A stretch of 42,022 bases of DNA from UBA4719 sp035654835 (GTDB lineage: Bacteria > Actinomycetota > Actinomycetes > Actinomycetales > Dermatophilaceae): NCBI GenBank assembly GCA_035654835.1, contig DASRVZ010000206.1:1-42022 (forward strand), in the 5' to 3' direction. Each line of letters opens with the position of its first letter. The stretch's first letter is position 1. Under the pieces are notes generated by a model. That model saw only the letters and a program-made list of their open reading frames with translations, searched no databases and had not been told where the DNA came from. Shown here in pieces: positions 25,876 to 33,672 of the stretch. The position numbers and the translations under genes were made by a program.

Positions 25876-25880
25876 ACCCC

Positions 25881-26531
25881 ATGACTTCCCCGACGCCGAC
25901 CCCTGCGACGCCCGCCGACCGGACCCCCCAGGAAGAGCTGTGGGCCGGCGACTTCGGCAACGACTACATCACCCGCAACCGTGACGGCGCCCTGCTCGAC
26001 AACAACCGTGCGCTGTTCGACAAGATCCTGGCGCACACGCAGGGTGTGACCTCGGCGATCGAGTTCGGGTCCAACATCGGCAACAACCTGCGCGCCATCC
26101 GCGGCCTGTTGCCCGAGGCCGAGCTGCACTCTGTCGAGATCAACGCCACGGCTGCGGCCGAGATCGAGGCCTGGGGGGGTGCCACGGTCGAGGTCGCCTC
26201 GCTGATGGACTTCAAGCCCGCGCGCCAGTGGGACCTGTCGTTCACCAAGGGGGTGCTGATCCACCTGTCCCCCGAGTCGCTGCCGGACGTCTACGACAAG
26301 CTCGTTGCGGCCTCCTCGCGCTACGTGATGGTCTGCGAGTACTACAACCCCACCCCCGTCGAGGTGTCCTACCGCGGCCACGAGCACGCGCTGTTCAAGC
26401 GCGACTTCGCCGGCGAGATTCTGGACGCCCACCCCGAGCTCCGGCTGGTCGACTACGGGTTCACCTACCACCGCGACCCCCAGCACCCACTCGATGACTC
26501 GACCTGGTTCCTGATGGAGAAGCAGAGCTGA
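25881..26531 (+). CDS. Pseudaminic acid biosynthesis-associated methylase
   Basis: The protein has 216 residues. It is a class I methyltransferase of the clade seen in pseudaminic acid operons (TIGR03587). The N-terminus has QEELWAGDFGNDYITRN. A SAM-binding motif AIEFGSNIGNNLRAIRGLL follows, then ELHSVEINATAAAEI, SFTKGVLIHLSPESLPDVYD and VMVCEYYNPTPVEVSYRGH. Its natural substrate has not been settled; methylation of Pse or a precursor is the inference. The ATG at 25881 lies five bases after the flippase stop and starts right before the conserved region. The frame stays open without a stop far upstream, but that part is the shadow of the flippase gene. It is the last gene of the pseB operon. 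Confidence 0.9.
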   Translation: MTSPTPTPATPADRTPQEELWAGDFGNDYITRNRDGALLDNNRALFDKILAHTQGVTSAIEFGSNIGNNLRAIRGLLPEAELHSVEINATAAAEIEAWGGATVEVASLMDFKPARQWDLSFTKGVLIHLSPESLPDVYDKLVAASSRYVMVCEYYNPTPVEVSYRGHEHALFKRDFAGEILDAHPELRLVDYGFTYHRDPQHPLDDSTWFLMEKQS

Positions 26532-26532
26532 C

Positions 26533-26572
26533 CGTCCCGCGTTACCTCGGCTCGTCCCGCGCTACCTCGGCT
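26533..26572. repeat. Two adjacent 20-base direct repeats
   Basis: Units at 26533-26552 and 26553-26572 are identical except for one T/C change at the tenth or so base. Both contain CGTCCCGCG and TACCTCGGCT. They directly abut, and overlap by two bases, the inverted repeat that follows. They lie between two converging genes and contain no credible reading frame. Confidence 0.85.
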
Positions 26573-26637
26573 TGTTGCTCTCAAACCACCGTTTCGAACC
26601 CTGTGAGGTGCCGATTCGGTGGTTTGGGAGCAACAAG
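26571..26637. repeat. 21-base inverted repeat with 25-base loop
   Basis: The left arm (26571-26591, starting CTTGTTGCTC) and right arm (26617-26637, ending GAGCAACAAG) are complementary over 21 positions with one mismatch that would be a G-U pair in RNA. The loop is 26592-26616. The arms are AT-richer than the surroundings. It could act as a transcription barrier between the converging methylase and glycosyltransferase-like genes, but no T-run follows on either strand. The paired tandem repeats point instead to a dispersed palindromic element. Confidence 0.85.
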
Positions 26638-26644
26638 CGGTGGA

Positions 26645-27688
26645 CTACGACGGTGTCATCACCGGGATTGGCGCCGGCAAGGGGTCCAGGGCGGCGGCGT
26701 GGGCCGGCAGGGGCCGGGGCAGGTGTGACATCGGGTGTTTGAGCCATGCCAGAGGGCTCGCACCAACCTGCTTCTCGCTCGAGCCGGGGTCGCGTTGACC
26801 CAGCCCGACCACATTCAGCGCCTTGCGCATCGGCGCGCTGGCCCAGTACTGCACCGCTGGGCCGGGCGAGCGCCGGGACCAGCCGAGTGCCGACCGCAGC
26901 GCCGTCGGCTCGAGAACGTGCTGGAAACCCAGCTCGGCACGGGCCAGGTCGGTCGTCACCGCGCGGTCCAGCGAGCGTCCGTGCAGCTCGGGCCACAGGT
27001 CACGGATGGCGTCCTGGCCGTGGATCTCGGCTCCGGAGATCGACAGCGGGTCGCCATAGACGGCCACGTCACGACCCAGCGACGCGGCATACAGCACGGG
27101 CGTCATCAAGCGGTTGGCCACGACGCGCTCCGACGCCAGCACCAGGGCGAGGATGCGCGAGAGGAAGTCCGGGTCATGTCGGGACCCGGCTGTGACGACA
27201 CGATGGCCGGCGTCCAGCCACGAGCTGACGATGTCGGGCTTGTGGATGTCGTCAGCGTGCAGACACACGGTGGACGGGCCTTCGTCACGCAAGTACTCCT
27301 GGGCCAGGCTGCCCTGGTCGCCCCGCACCTCCACGATCCGGGTGCTGTGAAGCGGCATGATCAACGTCCCCGTCGCAACACCGTCCGAGCTGCTCGCCAC
27401 CTGCCGCTGCGCAGCGTCGGTCGACACGAGGTAGGCCCATGGCGAGCCGAGGGCGAAGCTTCGGCGCGGCGACTGGGCCGGATCCCAGGCCCGCGAGCCG
27501 TGCGACCAGACGAACAGCCGGCGTCTGCCGCTCTTCTCGACGTTGGGGAAGTCCCCGAAGTTCACCGGGATCGGGGGCACGGTCGTCCAGCCGTGCTGGA
27601 TCAGGCCCGCCACGTGCCGGGGCCGGGAGAGCCCTGCGTATGCCGCGAGCGCGGCGGTGTGCCCGTAGAAGTGGTTCTGGGTGTCCAC
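26645..27688 (-). CDS. Unknown protein with GT-B-like C-terminal half; candidate pseudaminic acid transferase
   Basis: The protein has 347 residues, no signal peptide and no membrane segment. I do not recognise the family. Visible blocks are LIQHGWTTVPPIPVNFGDFP, RRLFVWSHGSRAWDP, RIVEVRGDQGSLAQEYL, VCLHADDIHKP, and VTAGSRHDPDFLSRILALVL followed by VANRLMTPVLYAASLGRDVA and VYGDPLSISG. The last two resemble the donor-binding half of GT-B transferases, where a screened C-domain ends in SLGxxVxVYGD. In context, a Pse locus with no other assigned Pse transferase, it is the best candidate to transfer CMP-Pse. This is inference. The GTG at 27688 is chosen since AGGAG lies seven bases upstream; a start at 27721 adds 11 residues. 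Confidence 0.6.
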   Translation of the reverse strand: MDTQNHFYGHTAALAAYAGLSRPRHVAGLIQHGWTTVPPIPVNFGDFPNVEKSGRRRLFVWSHGSRAWDPAQSPRRSFALGSPWAYLVSTDAAQRQVASSSDGVATGTLIMPLHSTRIVEVRGDQGSLAQEYLRDEGPSTVCLHADDIHKPDIVSSWLDAGHRVVTAGSRHDPDFLSRILALVLASERVVANRLMTPVLYAASLGRDVAVYGDPLSISGAEIHGQDAIRDLWPELHGRSLDRAVTTDLARAELGFQHVLEPTALRSALGWSRRSPGPAVQYWASAPMRKALNVVGLGQRDPGSSEKQVGASPLAWLKHPMSHLPRPLPAHAAALDPLPAPIPVMTPS

Positions 27689-27812
27689 GAATGTCTCCTG
27701 ATCGGTTCGAACCGCGCACACCGGAGGCGCCCATCCGTTGGACCTGCCTGCGCTTTGTTCGGGCTCGCCAGCGCTTCGCCTAGTCTAGTCAGCGTCTAGC
27801 CAGCGTCCCCGT

Positions 27813-27853
27813 GCCCGATTTTCTCCGCCCGATTTTCTCCGCCCGATTTCTCC
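27813..27853. repeat. Three tandem copies of a 14-base unit
   Basis: GCCCGATTTTCTCC occurs at 27813-27826 and 27827-27840, followed by a 13-base copy lacking one T at 27841-27853. The array sits 22-62 bases before the GTG of the GT2 gene at 27875, so it lies in the promoter or leader region. Slipped-strand changes in copy number are possible. Confidence 0.85.
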
Positions 27854-27874
27854 CCTTGCGAAGGACCGCCTCCC

Positions 27875-28783
27875 GTGACCGTCGACGTTCTCTTCCCCTA
27901 CTACGGCGACGTCGCCATGATGAAGCAGGCGGTCGAGAGCGTCCTTGGCCAGACGAGCCCGGACTGGACCCTGACGGTCGTCGACGACGGCTACCCGGAC
28001 GACAGCATCCCTGGATACTTCGGCGCCCTCGCCGCCAAGGACCCCCGCATCACCTACCTGCGCAACGAGCAGAACCTCGGCGCCAACGGCAACTACCGCA
28101 AGGCGCTCACCTTCGTGCGCAACGAGCTCGCGGTGGTCATGGGCGCCGACGACGTGATGCTGCCGAACTACATCGAGACGGTCGTGGCCGCGCACCAGCA
28201 GTTCCCCTCAGCGCAGATCATCCAGCCTGGCGTTCAGGTGATCGACGAGCACAACCAGCCCGTCGTGGGCCTGGTCGACCGGGCGAAACGCCTCTACGCC
28301 CCACGGGTTCAGGGCCGCCGACTGCTCAGCGGTGAGCCACTCGCAGTCAGCCTGATGAGGGGCAACTGGCTCTACTTCCCCTCCATCTGCTGGAAGTCGG
28401 ACTCCTTCGTCGCGATGAACTTCCGCGAGGGGCTCGACGTCGTCCAGGACCTGGCTCTTGCCCTTGACCTGATCAAGGCCGGCGGCAGCCTGGTCGTGGA
28501 CAGCGCGGTCTGTTTCCAGTACCGCCGGCACCGCGAGAGCGACTCATCCTGGCGCGCCCTGGAGGGAACCCGCTTCATCGAGGAGCGCGAGTTCTTCACC
28601 GGGATGGCCGACGAGTTCGCGGCGATGGGCTGGCGCCGGGCAGCCCGTACCGCCCGACTGCACCTGTCATCGCGACTCAATGCCGCCATCCTGCTGCCCA
28701 AGGCAATACGGAGCAAGCAGCACGAGGGCGTCCGAAACCTGCGCCACCACGTGCTCGCCCGGCCCGGCGGCTCGAAAAAGTGA
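27875..28783 (+). CDS. Family 2 glycosyltransferase
   Basis: The protein has 302 residues. The GT-A start is VDVLFPYYGDVAMMKQAVES, with VLGQTSPDWTLTVVDDGYPD as the nucleotide-binding acidic region, LRNEQNLGANGNYRKAL, and VVMGADDVMLPNYIETVV as the DxD-like block. The C-terminal third is helical and basic, without a membrane segment. It likely adds a sugar to a lipid-linked glycan in the cytoplasm. AAGGA at 27861-27865 serves the GTG. It is the first gene of a plus-strand group and overlaps the next gene by four bases (GTGA). Confidence 0.88.
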   Translation: MTVDVLFPYYGDVAMMKQAVESVLGQTSPDWTLTVVDDGYPDDSIPGYFGALAAKDPRITYLRNEQNLGANGNYRKALTFVRNELAVVMGADDVMLPNYIETVVAAHQQFPSAQIIQPGVQVIDEHNQPVVGLVDRAKRLYAPRVQGRRLLSGEPLAVSLMRGNWLYFPSICWKSDSFVAMNFREGLDVVQDLALALDLIKAGGSLVVDSAVCFQYRRHRESDSSWRALEGTRFIEEREFFTGMADEFAAMGWRRAARTARLHLSSRLNAAILLPKAIRSKQHEGVRNLRHHVLARPGGSKK

Positions 28784-29502
28784 CGGTCGAGCAGCCCGCC
28801 TATACTTTGGAGAAGGCTGAACAGACGGGATCAGGCGTGCACGACACTTGGGTGATCATTCCTCTGTTCAACGAGGAGTCGGTCATTGGTGACGTCGTCG
28901 CTCAGGTCCGTACGACCTTCGACCAGGTGGTCTGCGTCGACGATGGCTCGACTGATCGCTCGGCCGAGCTGGCGGCAAAGGCCGGAGCCCGGGTCGTCCG
29001 TCACTCGCTCAACCTGGGGCAGGGCGCGGCGTTGCAGACCGGTTTCGAGTACGCGCTCGCTGATCCCACCATGCAATACATCGTCACCTTCGACGCCGAC
29101 GGGCAGCACCAGATCTCGGACGCCGCGGGGATGGTCGAGAGGCTGCGGGCCGGCGAGGCTGACGTCGTCTTCGGCTCACGATTCCTGGACGAGCGCAGCA
29201 AGCCAAGCTTCGCGAAGACCATGGTGCTGCGCGCCGCAGTGGGTTACACGAACATCACCACGCACACCCGGTTGACCGACGCGCACAACGGGCTGCGCGC
29301 GATACGCCGTCCGGTGCTCGAACAGCTCGACATCACCCAGAACGGCATGGCGCACGCCAGTGAGCTGGTCGCCCAGATCGGCGCGCTCAAGGTCAGCTAT
29401 GTGGAGCACCCCGTGCACATCCTCTACACCGACTACTCCAAGGCCAAGGGCCAGTCGCTGTGGAACTCCATCAACATCCTGGCCGACCTGATTCTGCGAT
29501 GA
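28780..29502 (+). CDS. Family 2 glycosyltransferase, polyprenyl-phosphate sugar synthase-like
   Basis: The protein has 240 residues. After about 22 residues it has VIIPLFNEESVIGDVVAQV, then VVCVDDGSTDRSAELAAKAG, RHSLNLGQGAALQTGFEYAL and TFDADGQHQISDAAGMVERL, all typical of the DPM1/DPG-synthase GT2 clade. VFGSRFL and AHNGLRAIRR follow. No C-terminal membrane helices are present, but the next gene is a DUF2304 protein, a small membrane partner often found beside this clade. It probably loads a sugar on polyprenyl phosphate. The GTG overlaps the previous stop by four bases. Confidence 0.9.
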   Translation: MTVEQPAYTLEKAEQTGSGVHDTWVIIPLFNEESVIGDVVAQVRTTFDQVVCVDDGSTDRSAELAAKAGARVVRHSLNLGQGAALQTGFEYALADPTMQYIVTFDADGQHQISDAAGMVERLRAGEADVVFGSRFLDERSKPSFAKTMVLRAAVGYTNITTHTRLTDAHNGLRAIRRPVLEQLDITQNGMAHASELVAQIGALKVSYVEHPVHILYTDYSKAKGQSLWNSINILADLILR

Positions 29503-29536
29503 CGACCGATCACCGGACCTGCGGAGGGCACAAACC

Positions 29537-29923
29537 ATGAAGATCGTCCTGATCCAGCTCGTGCTCATCGTCGTTGTGGTCATCACCGCCGTTCGGCTCC
29601 TTCGCGACACAGGCGCCCGCACCAGGGCCGTGCGTCGCCTCGGCTTGCTGCTCTTCGCCGCTTTTGCGGTCTGGTCGATCCTGTTCCCGACGGTCTGGAA
29701 CCACATCGCCAGGCTCGTGGGAGTCGGCCGCGGCACCGACATGGTGCTGTATGCCCTGGTCGTCGCCTTCCTCAGCTTCACCATGACGACCTACGTGAGG
29801 TTCCGCGAGCTCGAGACCCGCTACACCAAGCTCGCCCGGCGGCTGGCCCTGGACGAGGCCGGCCCGCCGCAGCCCGCTCAGGCTGGACCCCCACCGCAGC
29901 AGGTGCCGCATGCCGGGTCGTGA
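29537..29923 (+). CDS. DUF2304 small membrane protein
   Basis: The protein has 128 residues with three hydrophobic segments (about 3-20, 34-52 and 70-88). A cytoplasmic tail follows with RFRELETRYTKLARRLALDE, which could form a short coiled coil, and a proline/glutamine-rich end. This matches DUF2304, commonly encoded next to polyprenyl-phosphate glycosyltransferases in actinobacteria. Its role as an anchor or accessory subunit is inferred from context. The ATG at 29537 has CGGAGGG upstream. Its end overlaps the start of the LCP gene by 14 bases. Confidence 0.85.
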   Translation: MKIVLIQLVLIVVVVITAVRLLRDTGARTRAVRRLGLLLFAAFAVWSILFPTVWNHIARLVGVGRGTDMVLYALVVAFLSFTMTTYVRFRELETRYTKLARRLALDEAGPPQPAQAGPPPQQVPHAGS

Positions 29924-31028
29924 CGAACGGCTCGTGGACGATGCGTACGAGGTGGACACGCGCACTCGAGGCGGCGCCCGCGTCTCATCCCCGCGCCAAG
30001 GGTCTGACGGACACGATCACGACAAGGACCATGACCGGGGACGCGGCCATCGTCGGCGTTGGCGATGGGCCCTCGCCGTCGTAGCGATCCTGGTGGTGGC
30101 CTGGTTGGCCTTCATGGTGTGGGTGCCGTTCCACGCGTGGGGCAGCGTGCAACGCATCGATGTCAGTCCCGACGGCGCCCGACCGGCGGCGTCCAAGGGT
30201 TACGACTACGTTCTCGTGGGCTCCGACAGTCGCGAGGGCCTGACGGCCGCTCAGCAGAAGCAGCTACACACCGGCTCGACCGCTGTTGCCGAGGGCAAGC
30301 GGACCGACTCGATCATCCTTGTCCACGTTCCATCTGGTGGGGGTCCAGCAGCGCTCATCTCACTGCCTCGTGACAGCTATGTGCCGATCCCCGGTCACGG
30401 GAAGAACAAGATCAACGCCGCCTACACCTTGGGTGGGCCCAAGCTGCTCGTCAGGACCATCGAACAGGTCACCGACCTCCGCATCGACGGTTACGTCGAG
30501 ATCGGGTTCGGCGGCTTCGCCTCGGTCGTCGACAGCCTCGACGGCGTCGACATCTGTGTGAAACATGCGATGGACGACCCCAAGGCCGGCATCAACCTCA
30601 AGGCCGGTTGCCAGACGCTCAATGGTCCCAACGCCTTGGGCTACGTCCGAGCCCGATACTCCGACCCGCTCGGCGACATCGGCCGCGCGGAGCGACAGCG
30701 GCAGTTCCTCGGTGCGATCATGCACAAGGCCGCCAGCCCCTCGACGGTGCTCGTTCCGTGGCGGTACTACCGGTTCGCGACGACTGCCGGCGCCGGGCTG
30801 ACGGTCGGCGAAGACACCTCGTTGCGCGACGTCACCAGAGTCCTGCAGGCCCTGCGCGCTGTGTCCGGCGGAGATGGTCTGTCGCTGACGGTCCCCGTCT
30901 CCAACCCCGCGCTTCCCACGCACGTCGGCAGCGCGGTCAAGTGGGACAGCCAGAAAGCCTTGGAGCTGTTCACCAAGATCAAGAATGACGAACCGCTCAC
31001 CGTCGTTCCCACCGGCAGCGGCAAATAG
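29910..31028 (+). CDS. LytR-CpsA-Psr (LCP) family ligase
   Basis: The protein has 372 residues: a charged, basic cytoplasmic lead (1-48), one membrane segment (about 50-72) and an extracytoplasmic LCP domain. Conserved blocks are YDYVLVGSDSREGL, KRTDSIILVHVPSGGGPAAL, SLPRDSYVPIPGHGKNKINA, GYVEIGFGGFASVVDSLDGV, and LGYVRARYSDPLGDIGRAERQ with the arginines that bind the lipid pyrophosphate. LCP proteins transfer glycopolymers from undecaprenyl-diphosphate to peptidoglycan. Here it is the best candidate for anchoring the Pse-containing glycan to the wall. It overlaps the DUF2304 gene and ends the plus-strand group, facing amrB at a 57-base gap. Confidence 0.93.
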   Translation: MPGRDERLVDDAYEVDTRTRGGARVSSPRQGSDGHDHDKDHDRGRGHRRRWRWALAVVAILVVAWLAFMVWVPFHAWGSVQRIDVSPDGARPAASKGYDYVLVGSDSREGLTAAQQKQLHTGSTAVAEGKRTDSIILVHVPSGGGPAALISLPRDSYVPIPGHGKNKINAAYTLGGPKLLVRTIEQVTDLRIDGYVEIGFGGFASVVDSLDGVDICVKHAMDDPKAGINLKAGCQTLNGPNALGYVRARYSDPLGDIGRAERQRQFLGAIMHKAASPSTVLVPWRYYRFATTAGAGLTVGEDTSLRDVTRVLQALRAVSGGDGLSLTVPVSNPALPTHVGSAVKWDSQKALELFTKIKNDEPLTVVPTGSGK

Positions 31029-31085
31029 CAGATTCGCCATGCCAATGCCTGCCACGCCGGCGCCGTGTTGGCCCAGGCGGCAGGT

Positions 31086-31946
31086 TCAGCCGCCGGTCGC
31101 CGAGGGCTGAGACCCGGTCGAGGGCAGGAGTGCGAACGCGGCATAGCCGACCACACGACGCGGATCCGCGCCAGCGTCGGCAGAGGTGCCCTGGTGCAGC
31201 AGCCGCACATCGAGCTCGTGCCTGGCCGCCCAGTACACAAGCCCACGAAGGGGGAACGCCCCGCACGCATCGTGCGGGCCGATCGCGGCTGCATCGCGAT
31301 CCACGACTGCCTGTGCCGTATGCCGATCGCGGCGCTGTGCGGTCGGCAGATCGAGGTAGTGGGACAGGTCGGTACTGACGACCGGCAGCACATCGCCGTC
31401 AACGCACAGCCCGTCCAAACACAGCGCGTCCAGGACGTCGGCAACCTGCTCCGGTGCGGTCGCGCCGACCAGGAGCGGGACACAGGTCCATCCTGGAGCC
31501 AGCACGCGCTGCAGGAACGGCAGCTGCACCTCGATCGAGTGCTCCGGTCGATGGGGGAGGTCATCGACCATGACGCACTCGTGCCGTTCGGCCAGATCGG
31601 CGCACGTGTCGACCTCAACCGGCACCTCACCGATCGGCGTCGCGAAGGCCGCGACCGCAGGGACCGCGATGCCGACCAACGGGACGTAGTGAGCCGGTCC
31701 CAGCACAGCGACGCGACGCACCGACCGGCCGCGCAGACAGTCGTATGCCGATGCCGCCACCGGGCCGGAGTAGACGTAGCCGGCGTGCGGAACCACCAGC
31801 GCAACCGGTGCCGGCCCGACGGCGTCCTTCGACTTCCTCAGTCGCGCCCGCTCCAGAAGGGTGTCCACGACCGCGGTGAGCTCGTCGGCGTCGCCGGGGT
31901 AGAAGGAGCCGGCCACCGCCGCCGGCCGCACAGCGGACCTCACCAC
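31086..31946 (-). CDS. amrB: AmmeMemoRadiSam system protein B (MEMO1 homologue)
   Basis: The protein has 286 residues, the family length. The metal-site blocks of the MEMO/AmrB family are visible: VVPHAGYVYSGPVAASAY, VLGPAHYVPLVG, LPHRPEHSIEVQLPFLQ, and VVSTDLSHYLDLPTAQRRD. The function is not settled; MEMO proteins are structurally like non-heme iron dioxygenases. It lies five bases after the amrS gene on the same strand. The third partner, AmrA (AMMECR1), is not in this window. The C-terminal GSQPSATGG is a normal variable end. Confidence 0.92.
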   Translation of the reverse strand: MVRSAVRPAAVAGSFYPGDADELTAVVDTLLERARLRKSKDAVGPAPVALVVPHAGYVYSGPVAASAYDCLRGRSVRRVAVLGPAHYVPLVGIAVPAVAAFATPIGEVPVEVDTCADLAERHECVMVDDLPHRPEHSIEVQLPFLQRVLAPGWTCVPLLVGATAPEQVADVLDALCLDGLCVDGDVLPVVSTDLSHYLDLPTAQRRDRHTAQAVVDRDAAAIGPHDACGAFPLRGLVYWAARHELDVRLLHQGTSADAGADPRRVVGYAAFALLPSTGSQPSATGG

Positions 31947-31951
31947 CGGGC

Positions 31952-33065
31952 TCAGCGCCTGTCGTTGGTGGTGACGATGGACACCGGCAGGCGACGCTGG
32001 CCCCAGTGACCGACCGGGCCGTCATACACGCCCGGGAGCTGCGTGCCACAGGCGCGACAGGCGCCGCCGTCGTCCAGCAGGTAGGTGCGCATCGTGTACC
32101 AGTCGCGGACCACGACCTGGATGCCGCAGCCAGGACAGGTCGTGGTGCCGCCGTCCGTGTCGTGGACGTTGCCGGTGTAGACGTACTTCAACCCGTTGCC
32201 GAGGGCGATGCGCCGCGCGCGGGTGAGCGTCGCCGGCGAGGTGCGCGGGACGTCCATCATCTTGTATGCCGGGTGGAACGCGGTGAGGTGCAGAGGCACA
32301 TCCGTGCCGAGCTCGGTTGCGATCCAAGCGGTTTCGGCGTCGAGCTCGTCATCGGAGTCGTTGTGACCGGGGATCAGCAGGGTGGTGATCTCGAACCACA
32401 CGTCGGTCTCGTGCCGCAGGTAGCGCAGGGTGTCCAGCACGTCGGCGAGCCGCGCGGTGCAGGTCCGACGGTAGAAGTCCTCGGTGAACGCCTTGAGGTC
32501 GACGTTCGCGGCATCGATGTGCCGGAAGAACTCGGCGCGCGGCTCGGGGCACATGTAGCCCGCGGTCACCGCGATCGACTTGATCCCGAGCTCATGGCAG
32601 GCATCGGCCACGTCCGCGGCGTACTCCCAGAAGATCACCGGGTCGTTGTAGGTGAACGCGACGCTGCGGCAACCCAGGGACCTGGCCGCGCGCGCCAGGT
32701 CATCCGGAGTCGCGGAGTCAGCCAGAGTGTCGATCTCCCGAGACTTGGAGATGTCCCAGTTCTGGCAGAACGCGCAGGTCAGGTTGCAGCCCGCGGTGCC
32801 GAAGGACAGCACGGCACTGCCGGGCAGGAAGTGGTTGAGCGGCTTCTTCTCCACGGGGTCCACGCAGAACCCGCTCGAGCGACCATAGGACGTCAGGACG
32901 ATCTGGTCATCCACGCGGGCCCGGACGAAGCACAGCCCGCGCTGGCCCTCGTGCAGTCGACACGCGCGCGGGCACACGTCGCACTGAACCCTGCCCGTCG
33001 TCCAACGAGTGCCAGTACCGCGTGGGCAGGGTGTGCGGGTCGTCGAGAGTGACCGTGTCGTCCAT
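31952..33065 (-). CDS. amrS: AmmeMemoRadiSam radical SAM protein, frameshifted near its start
   Basis: The intact part (from a GTG at 32977) has the radical SAM cluster motif GCNLTCAFCQNWD (CxxxCxxC), AFTYNDPVIFWEYAADVADA, and a C-terminal cysteine-rich part. The family also has about 30 earlier residues. These are present in another frame from the ATG at 33065 (GGAG at the complement of 33075-33078, nine bases upstream): TLPTRYWHSLDDG. Removing one G from the GGG run (complement of 32994-32996) joins the two parts as WHSLDDGRVQCDVCPRAC, matching the family. Unrepaired, the first frame ends after 52 residues, and the shorter form starting at 32977 loses the first conserved Cys. It may be a true mutation or a sequencing error. 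Confidence 0.85.
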
Positions 33066-33113
33066 CGCCAATGTCTCCAGAACTCAACGGTACGTCTCTC
33101 GCGCCCGAGATGG

Positions 33114-33539
33114 TCAGCCTTCTGGGACCTGGGCGGTGGCGATGTTGACCAGCCAGCTGACGCCGAACTTGTCTGAGCACATTCCGAAGAAGTCGCCCCA
33201 GGGAGCCCGCGCGAGCGGCATCGTGATGGTGCCTTCGGCCGAGAGTCCTTCCCAGAAGCGACGCAGCTCGGCTTCGTCCTCGCCGCTGAGGGAAACGGAA
33301 TAGTTGTCCCCCGGCGTGTAGCTCATGCTGTTCGGGGTATCGGCGCCCATCAGAGTCAGCCCGCTCTCGGTGACGAGCATTCCGTGCATGATCTTGCCCT
33401 GTTCGGCCGGATCTTCACTGGCGTGGAAGTCGGCAAAAGTGCTCAGGGTGAGTTCGCCGCCGAACACCGACTGGTAGAACTCCATCGCCTGCTTGGCCGT
33501 GTCGCGAAAGCCAAGGTACGGATTGAGCTTGGTGCTCAT
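33114..33539 (-). CDS. VOC family protein (PhnB/glyoxalase-like)
   Basis: The protein has 141 residues, the size of a single VOC unit pair. It opens LNPYLGFRDTAKQAMEFYQS and VFGGELTLSTFADF, has GKIMHGMLVTESGLTLMGAD, and ends PWGDFFGMCSDKFGVSWLVN, all as in the PhnB-like 3-demethylubiquinone-9 3-methyltransferase-named VOC group. These bind a metal through a few His/Glu residues (an early His and a late Glu/Asp), but activity is rarely known. GGAGG lies upstream of the ATG at 33539. It is divergent from the MFS gene and 48 bases downstream of amrS on the same strand. Confidence 0.9.
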   Translation of the reverse strand: MSTKLNPYLGFRDTAKQAMEFYQSVFGGELTLSTFADFHASEDPAEQGKIMHGMLVTESGLTLMGADTPNSMSYTPGDNYSVSLSGEDEAELRRFWEGLSAEGTITMPLARAPWGDFFGMCSDKFGVSWLVNIATAQVPEG

Positions 33540-33672
33540 GGACAGCCTCCTGGCATTGTTGTTTGTCTCCCGAGAACAGTCCTACCGGACCGATGCTGGG
33601 GTCGACAAGAGGTAAGGGGCGCCTAACCCAAAGGAGCGCACGCCCCACGCTCCGCCAACTACGCTGACCCGC

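Noticed and set aside
24795..25880. Long open frame ahead of the methylase, on the same strand and frame
   Set aside because: It is the shadow of the flippase gene in another frame; it is rich in Arg/Gly/Pro and has no family resemblance. Only the part from 25881 is real.
26571..26637. Inverted repeat as a simple bidirectional terminator
   Set aside because: No T-run follows either arm and the loop is long; the paired direct repeats argue for another origin, though partial termination is possible.
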